From Rosa chinensis (lineage: Eukaryota; Streptophyta; Magnoliopsida; Rosales; Rosaceae), in assembly GCF_002994745.2 (NCBI RefSeq), contig NC_037090.1:27324501-27388500 (forward strand): DNA of 64,000 bases, written 5' to 3'. The notes below the pieces were generated by a model that was given only the letters and a program-made list of their open reading frames with translations, was not told the origin of the DNA and ran no database searches. A program made the translations under genes and the position numbers. This document shows positions 1 to 12,755 of this stretch, in pieces; position 1 is the stretch's first letter, and every line of letters starts with the position of its first letter.

Positions 1-183
1 CAGTATTAAATCAATCTGCGTATCCTACAGTTGCAAGAAGTATATATGTATAATTTTTAGTGAAAATTTCATACCAACAAAGTCAAATTGTAGGTTTAGG
101 CATGTAGAGCTTTTACTCGCACTCCAAAACCCACTTAAATATATCTGGTTCATTGTTTTAGGGTTCCAGATGTATACTTGCAG

Positions 184-1915
184 GCGACCATCTTCAGCTT
201 CCTCCAACCATCCAGAGTGCTGAAGCTGAGAAGAAAGGTTTAGGAAGAACCCTTTTTGAACGCCTTGCGGACATATATGGAAATGAAGTGGTATCGATGC
301 TGACTGTTCAGTACCGCATGCATGAGCGTATCATGGATTGGTCGTCAAAGGAGCTTTACAATAGTAAGGTGCTGAGACCATGTCTGGATGTTGGCTTTCT
401 GAGTAAATTTATAGTCAAATCACCGACAATGAACTTCTACCATGGTTGGAAAAAAAAAAAAAAAAATCATTAGATTTGACTGCATTATATGCTTTGGCGT
501 CTCTGCAGGTTAAAGCACATCCAAGTGTTGCTGCACATATGCTTTTGGATCTCGAGGATGTAAAGAAGACCTCTTCAACAGAATCAACCCTTCTTCTAAT
601 TGATATAGCTGGGTATGCAGTTCATTGTTGTCATATACTGACTGTACTGTATTTTATAAGAACAAACCCTTTAATACCTATGTCTTAAGGCAGCAAGGTG
701 GCAATTCGACTTTTCTTTTTTTACCCTCAAATAGTGCTGCATACAGACACAACTGAAGACACAGACATGGCATGAGATGATATGTGATATCTGAGATGAG
801 CACAACCTATTTATTAAAACATCAGAACATGAGTTATACATGTACTTTTATTCTGAAAGGGTTATTTTATCAATCAAATGAGAGGGAAAAAAATTGTCTG
901 AAAGCTGATAAAAGATACAAACATGACACCAAATTTGCTTCTTGTATTGGAATCTCATGCCTATGGCATAGTATAACGTTATCACCAAGTTTTCAAATTG
1001 TCAACCCTACTAACAACAGATGATGTTTTATGAATAATCTTAGTGAGTGTTGCCATTTATTGCTAATAAAGAGTCGTTTTGAATGTCTTGAGGAACAAAA
1101 TGAGTGAATTATGCCCACATGGTTTCAGAGAGCTTCTTAATATGTACTAAACAAGAAGTGATTTATTCATAATATATATGACTTATTAGCACTGATCTGC
1201 TTCAGGTGTGACATGGAAGAAAAGAAGGATGAAGAGGAAAGTACTATGAATGAGGGTGAAGCTGATGTTGCTATTGCCCATGCAAAGAGACTCATTCAAA
1301 GTGGTGTCCAGGCTTCTGATATTGGAATTATCACCCCTTATGCTGCACAGGTATCAAATACTTCTGAATACAGTGAAGACTTGCAATAGCTCCAGGGTGT
1401 TTACATTATGCAAATACTATAGTAGGATAGATGTTTCTTTTCTCTTTACTATATCTGATCTAGTATTGCAGGTTTTCATACTGAAGAAGTTGAAAAGCAA
1501 TGAAGAAAAGCTAAAGGATTTGGAAATCTCGACAGTCGATGGCTTCCAGGGCCGGGAAAAGGAAGCCATCATTATTTCAATGGTTCGATCAAACTCAAAG
1601 AAAGAGGTATACTTATGTCTCTGGTTCCATTGTTATTGCATAAAAAAAGTTAGATGGTAGATGTCTCAATTCATAACTGAATTCTATAACCTAAACGAAC
1701 TGAATTTGGGATTTTTTTTTTTTTTTCAAAATACTCAGGTTGGGTTTCTGAGCGATCACAGGCGAATGAACGTGGCTGTAACACGAGCAAGAAGGCAATG
1801 TTGTCTTGTCTGTGACACTGAGACAGTGAGTAATGATGCATTCTTGAAGCGATTGATAGAGTACTTTGAGGAGCATGGTGAGTATCTAAGTGCCTCAGAG
1901 TATAGTAATGAATGA
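184..1915 (+). CDS. SMUBP-2/IGHMBP2-like SF1 DNA/RNA helicase, C-terminal half
   Basis: Partial gene running in from the left edge. I see five exons: 184-368, 509-612, 1206-1350, 1472-1606 and 1739-1915 (TGA at the end). All have GT-AG introns and the phases join into one frame of 248 codons after the first two bases. Visible helicase motifs are GDHLQLPPT (motif III region), LTVQYRMHE (motif IV region), [17 protein letters not shown] (motif V) and [13 protein letters not shown] (motif VI). The end, [14 protein letters not shown], is typical of plant SMUBP-2-like proteins. The Walker A and B exons must lie upstream of the window. The family unwinds DNA or RNA with ATP; the plant role is poorly known. 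The gene is tail-to-tail with the DREB2F-like gene. No frame damage is seen. Confidence 0.93.
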
Positions 1916-2533
1916 GCAACAGTACCTCGGCATCTACAAATTTGCTGTTTTTGGTGGCATAGCTCTGAGACCTCCCACTGCTTCTGCAGCGGAGGAAAAT
2001 TTGTATTCTAATTAGAACGGATTCTATTCTTAAATCATATTTGTACCTATTGAAAATTTTTTAGCCTGATATTACCTGTTTGAAACTAGTTTACTTTAGC
2101 TTTTAGTTTCTGTTCTCTAATTGTGATATGCTATACGTTTAGGGGCCACGTAGAGAATAAAATTGCCTTGTCATTGGCGTTTAGATTGTTCCTCACTTCC
2201 TCCTACAAGTTTCTTACATGTCAACTCAGAACCAAGCAAAGATGAAGCAAAAAGATATTTTGATTCATTGTAAGGCGAATCACACGATTTCTTCTCTAAC
2301 TACTGAGGGAAGAATGAACTAACCCTCTCCATCCTGAAGCCACTATAACTGATAAAAGATGATTAAACTGGTCTCAACCAGCTCATACATGATCAGAAAT
2401 GTGGCCGAGGAGTTATGAAGTAGCAGTTGCCTCGAATCCCACTAAGCTAGTCTATTTTTATGCGACTTACAAGTTCCGAAATCTATCAAGTTTCTTCTCC
2501 TCAGTACAAACTACAAAAACAAGCTTTATTATT

Positions 2534-3397
2534 TCAGAAGTTCCAAATAGAAGTGGGGAAATAAAGCTCTTCGTTCACATCATAAACTTGAAAGGTACCA
2601 GCTTCTGCTCCTTGGTCTTCCATTCCATGCATCTCAATCAATGCATCCCAGTTGAAATTCTTGTCAGCAAAGGGTCCGAATTCGTCACTGGTTTCTGTAA
2701 TCGAAGATTCGGGAGCTGCAAAACTTGTTGTGGTGTCGGATTCTTCTGATTGTCTCTCTCTCTTGAGCACACCCAACTGCTGAAGAAACTCATTGAGATC
2801 AATCTGTGGCTTCTCCTCCCTTCCTCCCACAACTTTCTCTAACGTAATTTCTACATCTTTCTCCTTATTCTCTGCTACATTTTCTTTCGGGGTTTTGTCC
2901 ACTGTGGTGTGAGCCTCAGGTTTTGACTCACAGGAAGATGAACTAGAGGAGGGAGTAGTTTGACCATAAACCCCATTTTGCTTAAGCTCTTGGAGCCTCT
3001 GATGAATGACATGAACACTTGGTTGAGCATTAATATTGAGCATTCCACAAGGAGGAAACATGGAAATGAAATTCTGGGAAGGGAACCATTTGAACTTTTG
3101 TGTTTTGAGTGAAGGATTGGAGGAGTTGGGTTGCAGGTGAGGAAGATTGAGAAAAGCATCAGGGCCGTAGAGTCTCCTGGCAGCCTCATCATAAGCCATG
3201 GCAGCTTCTTCGGCCGTGGCGAATGAGCCCAACCAGAGCCTGGTTCTCTTCTTTGGCTCTCTGATTTCAGCAACCCATTTACCCCAAGTTCTTTGTCGAA
3301 CGCCTCGATATTCACACGAAGCGTTCTGAGGGCCGCCTTTGCCTCTTGTAGGGCCTTTCTTCCATGGCTTCAATGGAGATTTTCTGCAGTTTTCCAT
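2534..3397 (-). CDS. DREB2F: AP2/ERF transcription factor, DREB subgroup A-2 (DREB2F-like)
   Basis: Intronless gene of 287 residues from the chosen ATG at 3397 ([16 protein letters not shown]). The frame stays open to an ATG at 3583. The extra 62 residues are rich in Ser/His/Pro, derive from GA-repeat DNA and look like 5' UTR, so I chose the shorter start. A basic stretch ([13 protein letters not shown]) is a likely nuclear signal. It precedes one AP2 domain, about residues 29-88, with [19 protein letters not shown] and the [19 protein letters not shown] helix. A conserved [19 protein letters not shown] block and an acidic [13 protein letters not shown] block follow, then a C-terminus ending SIWNF. 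This layout matches Arabidopsis DREB2F as I know it. DREB2 proteins bind DRE/CRT elements and act in drought or heat responses; that role here is inferred. Confidence 0.9.
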   Translation of the reverse strand: MENCRKSPLKPWKKGPTRGKGGPQNASCEYRGVRQRTWGKWVAEIREPKKRTRLWLGSFATAEEAAMAYDEAARRLYGPDAFLNLPHLQPNSSNPSLKTQKFKWFPSQNFISMFPPCGMLNINAQPSVHVIHQRLQELKQNGVYGQTTPSSSSSSCESKPEAHTTVDKTPKENVAENKEKDVEITLEKVVGGREEKPQIDLNEFLQQLGVLKRERQSEESDTTTSFAAPESSITETSDEFGPFADKNFNWDALIEMHGMEDQGAEAGTFQVYDVNEELYFPTSIWNF

Positions 3398-6300
3398 GGA
3401 GGGACTTGGAAGAAACTCAGAGAGTGAGTGGGAGTGAGAGTGAGAGTGAATCTGGAAGCTTGGTAGTGCACACATGAGTGGAAAGGGCGCGGGATATGTA
3501 GTGAATGAGAGTGACTTTGGTTTAAATGTTGTCACGTTGGGCAAAGTCCATGCATGTGACAGCTGATCAGTCCAGAGCGCCATTAGTAAGTGAGCTACAT
3601 ATATTCTAATTTTCTCCTTTTCAATTTGTTTCTGACATCTCAGCTTTTCTTGTCATGGGATGGATCATGGATGAGTAGTAATGACATACGTAGACGCTAC
3701 AACGAGAATCCAACTTACGCTAAATTGACAATTTAATAACATTTTTACTAATATAGTATTTAAAAAAACAGTTGCGACTGTAAATAATTTTATATGAGAG
3801 ATATTATCAAATCCTCAGATATCATTCTCCACTAAGTTATTAATAAAACTACCGGTAAGACCAAATACTTCTACTTTTATTCCGTCTTCTCAGTTGATGT
3901 AGCAAAGAGAGATAAAGGGAGATCAAGAATATATACAAATCACAGAGTACGGGTTGGCATTCAGTGTTGGAGGAATAAAAATAGTGACTATATGTGATCT
4001 AGGAATGATTCATCAGAGGGCTTGCTAATTTAATTTTACCATCTTGTGAGCCAAGAACTTTTACAAGTCGTGGTTATTCTCATTCCAACCTTTCGTAGTC
4101 ACAATGTTCCTTTGTGCATTCTGACTTCACATGGGAATATATCCGCATTAGTACTCAAAACAAATCATCAAATAGAATAACCATAGTCAGAAATACTCTG
4201 AAATAGATTGAATCTTGGCTGCATATAAAATGTGCAATTCTGACTTCACATGGGAATATATCCCCATTAGTACTCAAACAAATCATCAAATAGAATCACC
4301 ATAGTCAGAAATAGATTGAATCTTGGCTGCCTTCGTTTATATGGTTTAAATGGGAGTGGCATATATAGTCCGTCTGTGTCATTGGTATTATCTTTTAATC
4401 TTGCATCACGATATGCTTACACGATTATAACTTTATTTGTTAATAATGAAATACTATCGGACAAGACATAAAAATAAAAAGTAATTGGTGTAAAAATGAA
4501 AATGGAAGAAAAGAACCCTCTTCATCCCCAAATGAAACAAGTGATTTTAAAAGATAGAAAAGTAAAAAATAAAAAGCAAATATAGTACATGTAGCAAGTT
4601 TGCAACGTACTGGGAGCTTTAAATGTGGTGGTGGTGACTGGAGATCTAGCTATCTAGCCAATCTGCTTTTGACTTATGAGTAGTGTCAAGCTGAATTCTT
4701 TGAATGAAGTCTTGACACTCTCCCTTGGATTCCATTTCATACGAGTTGCTTCTTCAGTAGACTGTTTTAATGGCTTAAATTCTAAGAGAATGAGACCAAG
4801 AAAGAGAGTAATACCCACCTCACAACATTTTTCATTTTCACGAGCACTTCTATTTCACATGTTCTCCTGCCAATCCCAACCTGATGCCCGCGACTCTCCT
4901 CACCTTTATCCCATGCTTGTCCTCTCTTCTATTTCACAGGTGTGAAGTTTGGTTTCCTGATCATCAGTCTGTTGTGTATGATGATGATGCTGATGACATT
5001 ACGACAACTACCAGCACCATGCATGACTGGTCACCATCCTTGTTTCTTTTCTTTTTCTAAAAATTGTGCAATGTAAACAATAGTTTTCGGATAACAATCT
5101 GCAAAGTCTTCTAAATAAACGAACTAAAAGCTGGACATTAGAGGAACATAAGCAGTGAATCGGATTGAATGTGAAGGTTACCAAAAACCGGTAGTGAAAT
5201 CAATGAGTGATAGAGAGGAAGAAGAAATTTTGGGTGTCGGAAGAACAAGATAGATTACTCCTGTTTTTCATAATGATTTTATGTACAAAGTTTTGCATAT
5301 ACTACATACTGTGGTTACAGATTGTGCAGGTGCAGATGATAACACAATGGCATGTTGAGAATGATTAGAGTCAACACGCCCAAAATAACATAGGAGTCCG
5401 GTAGAAATAACATCAATGGTTGAGAATGACCAACTGCACTCCAACTTCCAGATTATCTACACTCTATCCAACTGAGTAAACTCAAAACTCCAGTTCTTTC
5501 TGCACTTAGTAACTATATTGCTGAAGCCAAGAATCTCAATCTCAAAATTATGATTCTCTTCCATAAGTTACAGCCCCATTGCTGCCTGCTTCAAAACTGT
5601 GAGGACAACTTTGCCATGGGAGTAAAATCTAATAATACGGAGAGCTATTAATAAACCAATCTGCACACAGGAAGAAAACAAACTATCAGATCATCAAGTG
5701 AATGAGCAAACAAACTCTTTTACAAGGATTCTCAGTTTCTGTGGCAATTTGAAGTAATACCTCAGCTTTATTCGAAACACATGGGTAAGTTCTAATTATG
5801 GGTTTATTTGACAAATGACATTATGCTATGTAGTTTAAAGCTTTGATTTGCAATCAGAACTAAATTTGAGAAACCTTTTGCCATTAAACCCGAGATGCAC
5901 TGTTGTATATGCAGTCTCCTCGCTACAGACCAACTAAAAACTCCGGGTCAAATTGGCCCAAAGACTGCATTCAATGTCCTTAAAACTAAGCTGAATGTCC
6001 AGCAACTGAAAACTCAACCTACTAAGAACCTGGATACTGAACCAGACATGAACTAAGTGGCAAATCATATTAGCTATTAGGAACTACTTTAGGTCTCAGG
6101 TCATGACCCAGGTATTATATTCAGCTTGAAAAAAGGTTCTTTCACTAAGTTCCATTGGTGTTGAAATAGCTTCTCCTATAAAAGATGAATTTGTTTTTGA
6201 GTCGCCAAATGCCACATGCAATCATTTGACATGACTGCCGATGATTAGCCCCTGCTGGTGCTCAATTCATGTTTGAGGACGGAAAGAATACAAGATACTG

Positions 6301-6449
6301 AAATTGTTCATAAATGAAACTCATTGCCTGGTCCAAGAAGGTTCCCACACTATAGCTCATAATACAAAGTTAATATTCATAATTGGTAGTGACAAGTGAA
6401 ATTACAAAAAATACCCCAAAAGAGAGCATTACCTACAAGCATGACCACG
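3398..6449. other. Intergenic, no gene recognised
   Basis: AT-rich DNA upstream of the DREB2F-like gene and downstream of the TRFL gene. It includes a roughly 110-bp tandem duplication (separate entry). The open frame at 4676-4945 has no domain, no recognisable composition and no splice partner, so I do not call it. Confidence 0.6.
4113..4330. repeat. Imperfect tandem duplication, ~100-110 bp unit
   Basis: Two adjacent copies (4113-4222 and 4231-4330) share the stretch beginning TTCTGACTTCACATGGGAAT and ending GATTGAATCTTGGCTGC. They differ by a few substitutions and a 10-bp indel. There is no coding potential. Confidence 0.85.
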
Positions 6450-9400
6450 TCATTTCGACTTTAGACTTCCTTTGCATATGTTCCTCCATTTGTCCTTAAG
6501 GTCTGTTGGGGTACGGCCTGACAGAAACACTTCAGAACCAAATTCAAATATTTGCTTCCATGGCATTCTTGTTTCATCATTGCATTGAAATTCCTGCACT
6601 CCCTTCTGCAACGGTATTAAAGATGTCATAACATATCCGAAACCGTAAGCATACTCCAAAAAGTATACCACAGAAGCCAGAACAAAACAAAAAGGAAAAT
6701 GCAGACTTTGTTGGTCCTTTCTAATAAGAAACAAGTTGAACAAGGCACTTTAAGGACCAAGTATTTTGCACCAACTCTTACAGTCTCTTATGTAATTATG
6801 GAACACACGATTTATATGCAATTATTTAACGGCAGCCAGGTATATGAGATGAAACGCTACTATGACAATCATATCGCTATAAAGATTCATTGAAAAAGAA
6901 AACCAAGAACCTTGAGCATCTCTTCTTCCTCAACTGTCCATGGAACCTTTTTTTTCCTTGACTGAGTCGTTGCCAGCTGGGTGCAGGTGCTACAAAACAG
7001 AAAAAAGGTATATTTTTCTCAATTAACAATTTTCACAAACACAAGGGTTAAAAACAACTGTTAGTCTAATGAAATCACTATTTTCTAAACAAACAGTTAA
7101 TGTTGTGGGTCAACTGGGGAGAATACAGGCTTACGTTTAAAACTCCTCGTAACATAAATGCCAACTTTTTCAGACATTATTTGACCATATGCAGAATATT
7201 TCACATTTTGAATAGACAGGACGGGACAATTAAAAAGTACTAAAGTATAAATGCAAACACTTGGAAATACAATTAACTTACCAAAGAGATTTGCTCCTTT
7301 TTCTTAAGGAGTAATCAGTAATGTGCTGCTGCACAACTTCTACTGCACCAGCTTGTCCTTGGCCAACAAGGAGGCTCTGTGTGTTTTTACTGGAAAAATG
7401 ATCACCTAGGAGGCTCTGTATGTTTTTACTGGACAAATGATCACCTTCCAGTACTTGGCTCTGAAATCTATCAAGGCCTGCTGACACACACTCATGGACT
7501 GCCTTTTCTTTCCCTTCTTTCTCACCAGCTGGTACATGAACTTTTCCACGCATAGACTTGATGTCAGTGCATGATGAAGAAGGTAGTCCCTGTTGCTTAT
7601 CATAAATAATATTGTGAAACTGGACATCATCAACTTCATTTACATGTTCTTCACATTGATTTCCCTGATTTTCTTCACGCTCTTCCAGATGCCTATTCTG
7701 ATAAGGTTTCCCTAGAAGAATATCCTCCAAATGCCTAGAGCAATTATTCACTTTGCTATGTACTTTTCCAACAGGTTCCATTGGTCGGTTTTCCAAATTA
7801 GCATGAACAAATGCATTTAGTCCTGTCTTTAACAGGGAAGTTTGTTTCCTAGCTTCAAGGTAATCAGTAAGGGCAAGAACATATAAACAGAAGGGGCAAT
7901 AAAAGTTACCCTTCTCAAAAGAAATGGCTGAGGAACGTAGCCAGTTCTCATGAACCACCACAGGGCAATTACTTGTTTTACAAGTCAATAATTGACCACC
8001 TTCATTACAGTACAGGGAACGATTTTTCTCTGTGACTGTTGTCACTAAGGAATCATGACTAGACGTGCATTGAGATCTCAAGAAAGCATGCTTCTTCATG
8101 GCAGCATCAATCTTTTTATCATGAAAACCATCACTTTCATTTGATGTGTCTGACTCACAAAGAAAATCCATGAGCTCTTTGGATTTATCAGCAATGTTCT
8201 TCTGCTGGGATCCATCTATATATGCAGGGTATGACACTTTAATATGAGAATCATGTTCACTGACACAATCAGATTGTTGAGTAGAATTCTTCTGCTGGGT
8301 TTCATTTAGAGAACCAACACCTGATGAACTTGGTTTCGAACAATGCTTGTGTTTATTATTAGCAAGGCTCTTCCATTGCGGTCCATCTGTGGTTGCAGGG
8401 TGTAGCACTTTAATATGAAAATCATTAGCAGTGTTATCACTGAATACTTTAGTAGACACTGTATGCTGGGATTCGTCTGGAGCAGCAACACCTGATGCTC
8501 TTAGTTCAAGTTGAAGCCCATCATCATCTTTGGTTTTATTAACACATGTATGTTGACGGGCTTCATCCTGAATTGTGTCTTGATGCATTGAAGTGGCATT
8601 ACAACAATTCTCCAACTGACTGTGATGGGTTGCGTCATAAGTGCTTTGTCCATTCTTCTTTGACTCGGTATAATCATCATGACCATCCTCTAAGGCCCTG
8701 ATTTCCTCCATCATTTCCATCTGATTTTCAGCCAAGTCACATCTTAAACTCTCAGAAACTGGAACATCTCTTTCAGATGAATCTTCTGAATATAAAGGAA
8801 GTTGGTTCTGTTCTATAGACTGTAAAACATAATAGGCGTCCCACTCCCTCCTTTTGGCTCTTATATGGAAATCATCAGAGCAATTTACCCTTTTAAGGTT
8901 TTCACCAGCCATATTTCCAGGATCCCAGCCATTGCCTTCATCAGCATTGCTTAGTTTTTGAGATTCATCTGTGGATGAAGGAAGCGGTACTCTGATATGA
9001 GCATCATGCTCACTATTACAACTGAATCCTTTAGTAGAAATCTTATGCTGGGTTTCACCTAGAGGATCAACATTTGATACTCTTAGTTTGCAATGAAGTC
9101 CACCATCATCTTTGGCTTCAGCAACACAAGTATATTGGTGGCCTTTATCCTGAAATGTATCCCGAGGTACTGAAGTCGGATTAGAATGATTTTCTCTCTG
9201 ATCCTTATGGATTGCATCATCACTGCTCTGTCCATATCTCTTTGACGCAGCATAATCACTGTGACCATCTTCTACCCTGTTTTGTTCCATTGCCATCTGA
9301 TTTTCTGCCACATCACACCTTTCACTCACAGAAACTGGAACATGTCTTTCAGACGTATCTTGCAAACATTCTCTTCCATCTAAAGGAATTTGGTTCTGCT

Positions 9401-10517
9401 CTAATTCTATGGACTGTGAAACATATGAGGCATCCCACTTCATCTTTTTCGCTTCAATATGCCAATCATCAGAATCATTTACCCTTTCACGCTTTTCATT
9501 ATCGGATCCAATCCTATCCCTTTCGGAAGGCAATAGATTTTCATTCTCTGAGTTCCCTTCTACTCCCATGTTTTGAGCACTATAGCAGCTCTTATTTAGA
9601 CTTTGATTACTTTCGTTCACAGAAACTCTATCAGCATCACTTGTCATTGTTAAACTGCTCTTTCCTCTCAAGACATCAGCATGAGGATGGGAGCCATCAA
9701 GAATCGACACTTTCAACTGTTCGGAAAAAAAAAAAGACACAATCTATTTCTAGCCAACTAAAGAAAAATTGACTGATCAAGAAAAATGCAAAGAGAACAA
9801 CAAAATGTGCAATGTACCTGTTTCAAAGCACATTTAGGCAAAGCAGCCTTTTTGTGCACAATAAAGGAGTGAATATCCCATTTCAACAGCGCCGGCCCAG
9901 CGTTTCGCAAATCAAATTCCGGTGTCTGACAAACAAAAGACATTTCATTTTATCATTTGAGCATTTTCCCCACCTCCAACAACTCCTCAAAAAAAAAAAA
10001 AAAAATTCAAGTACAATCAGAACATGGCTTCAAATTTTCACCTCTTTCAGATAGTAATTGTAAAAAGTACAAAGATCAAAACTTTCCCTCATCTGTAATG
10101 CGTTTGAGGACAAAGATCAAAACTTTACCTCATCGGTAATGCGTTTGAGGACAGTCTCGCAACTTTGGGATAAATCAAAGCTGACTTTAGAATTGTGGGC
10201 AGATGGAACTTGACCATTCATCCCATTATTACTAGAGCCAAATAATTCCTCCAAACATCTGAGAGCAACCCTTTCCCTTGCATTTTTTGACATATGATCA
10301 GGTAATGCTGAACCTATCTCACCCAACAAATCTGACACAAAAAAGCCCTAACCTTTACTCACTGTTCAAAGTAAAATAATAATAAATAGCAAAATCGAGA
10401 TTGAAGTGGATATCAAGTACCCGTTAAGAGAGAAACATCAACTTGTTTCATGGTGGCGAGGCCTTCAACGACCCAAAGCCAAGCAATGGCTTTCTGGTCC
10501 TCACTCATGTCCTCCAT
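6450..10517 (-). CDS. TRF-like (TRFL) protein: degenerate PHD-like finger plus C-terminal telobox Myb/SANT domain
   Basis: Six exons on the minus strand: 10421-10517, 10129-10331, 9818-9925, 7282-9716, 6911-6989 and 6450-6605. They sum to 3078 nt, 1025 residues, all with GT-AG introns. The start MEDMSEDQKAIAWLWVVEG is followed by DLLGEIGSALPDHM and RNAGPALLKWDIHSF, typical of the plant TRFL family. The large exon 4 is acidic and low in order. It holds an approximately 200-residue block present at least twice. Near its end is a Cys/His segment (CNEGGQLLTC ... CPVVVHENWL ... FYCPFC) like a PHD finger lacking some ligands. The last two exons give a Myb/SANT domain (VPWTVEEEEMLKKGVQEF ... RTPTDLKDKWRNICK) of the telobox type (LKDKWRN). 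Family members bind telomeric repeats in vitro; here that is inferred. Confidence 0.85.
7370..7450 (-). repeat. Short tandem coding repeat in the TRFL gene
   Basis: The segment GGAGGCTCTGTGTGTTTTTA... is repeated about 39 bp further on with few changes. At protein level this duplicates a QSLLGDHFSSKN block in frame near the end of exon 4. Confidence 0.75.
10071..10152 (-). repeat. 40-bp tandem duplication spanning the exon 2 splice donor of the TRFL gene
   Basis: Two 40-bp copies (about 10071-10110 and 10111-10150) each contain CAAAGATCAAAACTTT and TAATGCGTTTGAGGA. The upstream-in-gene copy carries the used donor (GAG|GTAAAG on the minus strand, exon end at 10129). In the second copy the matching position reads GAGGGAAAG, so the GT is lost and it lies in intron 2. 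Confidence 0.8.
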
Positions 10518-10842
10518 TGAGAGGAGGCTGCAGTAGAACAAGCTTGAAATGGCGTGAAAGTGAGACCCCCCCCAATACAAAAGTCTAAATTATAAGGTGA
10601 GAGGCGGGCCGAATGAAGAGGGACTGGGCCGGTTGGGGTAATCACACCCCCCATTTTCAAAGTAGCAAAACTTGTAATGTATTTTTTTCTATTTTCTTTT
10701 TTAATGATATTGGTGTATAGTTGTTTCGACAAAATTTTATCTCTGTGATGCAGGAAAAGAGAGTACCATACTCCATTTTACAATTTGAAGATAACTAGTT
10801 TCCAAGATTGGGATGTGCTATCAAGAAGCACACTCATTCATA

Positions 10843-12558
10843 ATGTGGCAAATGCAACCATATTTTGATGTCAATTGTCAATTTACCAACCTTGTCAATT
10901 TGCTGGTCATACAAATTGACAATTGTCTTCGATTTACAGCAATCAAAGGCAATTTTGTTGCCAATACACTATATAAAGTTAAGATATGATAATATTAATA
11001 AATTTATGATATAGGTTGTGTATTTATAGAATTTATAGTTTTTTTTTTATTATTAAAAGAGGTCAGCCCATTATATAGATTCAGCAAGCAGTATAGAAAT
11101 GAATAATCCTAAGAGGTCAACAGAAAGAATAGCTTCTCAAAATGCCCTGAGACTCCTATTTTAAAATAAGAACAAGAACCCAATATAGCCCCAGTACACC
11201 CACCTTTTAGACAGTTCAAGCACTTTTATTCCAAACAAAGACCAGTAATCCCCGAAGAAAGAGTAAAAAACCCTAAGAGATTATGATCTTTGCGACCTAA
11301 CAAAATTTAAATATTTTCCGGAAGAGAAGCAGCAGCCTCCTCTTCCAAGCCTTCTTCCTTGTCCATTACTTCAGCAATACATGCCTTACGAGCCTAAAAG
11401 TGAGCAGGTCTAACAATTGCATCCCACCCAGAACCAAAGAGCCCTAATGCAGCCCATGACACCAGAAAACAAGCTCAAGCCCAGTCCCCTAAAAAAGTGC
11501 TCAGGGCACCCAGACCACCAACCCGACTCCTCCAAGCTGAGCCAATCCACCTTCGGATTGCACCATCTCCATCAGCTCAAAGCCACCACCAGCCCACGGA
11601 GAGCGCCGATCTTGTAATAGATCGAAGAACACCATGAGGCCATACACCCTAAACCACAGCCGCCGCCATCACACCAGACCGGATCTAACCCAACCACCCC
11701 ATACCACCAGATGTCCTCAAACTCCCAGATTGGGAACCATTTCGTCCTCCACCGTCCGCGGCAACCACCAGAGAGCAAACCCGATCACCATTGCAACAAC
11801 TCCACCTTCCCCTTAATAAGGAAGAAGCATAACCAGGATCCCAAATTCAATTTTTCTCCCATACACCTGCAACGGAGAAATTCCTCGTAGTGCCAAATTC
11901 CCTAGAACAACCGATCTCCCGACCAATCTCCTCACTAGCACCACTATGAAGTGTCGAATAGCAAGCTAATAAGAGTCGGATGCCACAACCTAGAGGTTGA
12001 ACATAATGGAATCTCGACCTCGAGAAGGGTGACAAACAGGCTTCACGGGGGAAAGAAATCTCCTCGTATGCCAACGATCGAGACAAGCAAAACCCTAGAG
12101 ATAGGGTTTGCCGCCGCCAAAAGAAAGGGAGGAGAGCTCTCATACGCATTAGATTTATAGAATTTATAGTTGGTGTGGGAAATGAAGAAAAGTGAGTGTG
12201 TGTTTTATATAATTTTTCAGAAAAAATATAGAGATCTTTTTTTTAACTTTTCAGAATAGATTGTGTGAAGACAAGTATTAAAGGAATAAAAAAAAAATTC
12301 AATGAGCAATTGTCAATTCCAACATTTGGAATTGAATTGAATATAGATCCAACAACTAAATTTGTTTCGGAAAAAAATAGGTTGGTGTTGTGGCTTGACG
12401 TGACAGTGAGGACCATGAATTGGTTAGGCTAATTGGTTTGCCAATTTTGTATTAGGTGGGCCCTATAAATTAGTCATACTAGTACAAATTGCTGCATTGA
12501 CTTTTTTACCCAGAATTAGCAATTGGCACTCGCATCACTCCATTGGGTGCATTTGCTC
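10843..12558. mobile_element. Probable MITE with degenerate inverted ends, interrupted by a retroposon
   Basis: The left end reads GGCAAATGCAACCA. The right end, read on the other strand, starts GAGCAAATGCACCCA. The flanks contain the same AATTGTCAATT and TTGCCAATTTTGT motifs in inverted order. The 11041-12152 retroposon sits in the middle. No convincing target duplication was found, so the boundaries are tentative. Confidence 0.45.
11041..12152 (-). mobile_element. Non-autonomous poly(A) retroposon (LINE-derived or similar), minus strand
   Basis: A T-run at 11039-11048 on the plus strand is the poly(A) tail of a minus-strand element. Its 5' part (11400-12150) is GC-rich with proline- and arginine-coding frames but no recognisable protein. 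It is flanked by a perfect 19-bp direct repeat, ATTTATAGAATTTATAGTT, at 11022-11040 and 12153-12171. That is the target-site duplication expected of target-primed reverse transcription. The reading frames inside (11417-12160) are not conserved genes. Confidence 0.8.
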
Positions 12559-12755
12559 TTATTGCACATTTGGAGAGCACAAAGCATTAGCCCTTAGGCC
12601 TGGGCATAGTCGGGCCGGGTCGGTTACCAGGCCTAAACAGAACACCAATTGAAATAATCCGAAATCCCATTTCTGGAACAGAACACCATATTCTTGCTGG
12701 CTTGGGCCGAATTTTTGGTGGGGCCGAATTCTTGAATCGGGGCGGGTCAGTTTCG

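Noticed and set aside
2399..2749. Plus-strand open frame of 116 codons
   Set aside because: Largely antisense to the 3' end of the DREB2F-like gene; no domain.
3398..3583. N-terminal extension of the DREB2F-like protein
   Set aside because: Low-complexity Ser/His text from GA-repeat DNA; the family starts at the MEN... site, so treated as 5' UTR.
4676..4945. 89-codon plus-strand frame
   Set aside because: No domain, no splice context, no codon signal.
9212..9772. 186-codon plus-strand frame
   Set aside because: Antisense shadow of the large TRFL exon.
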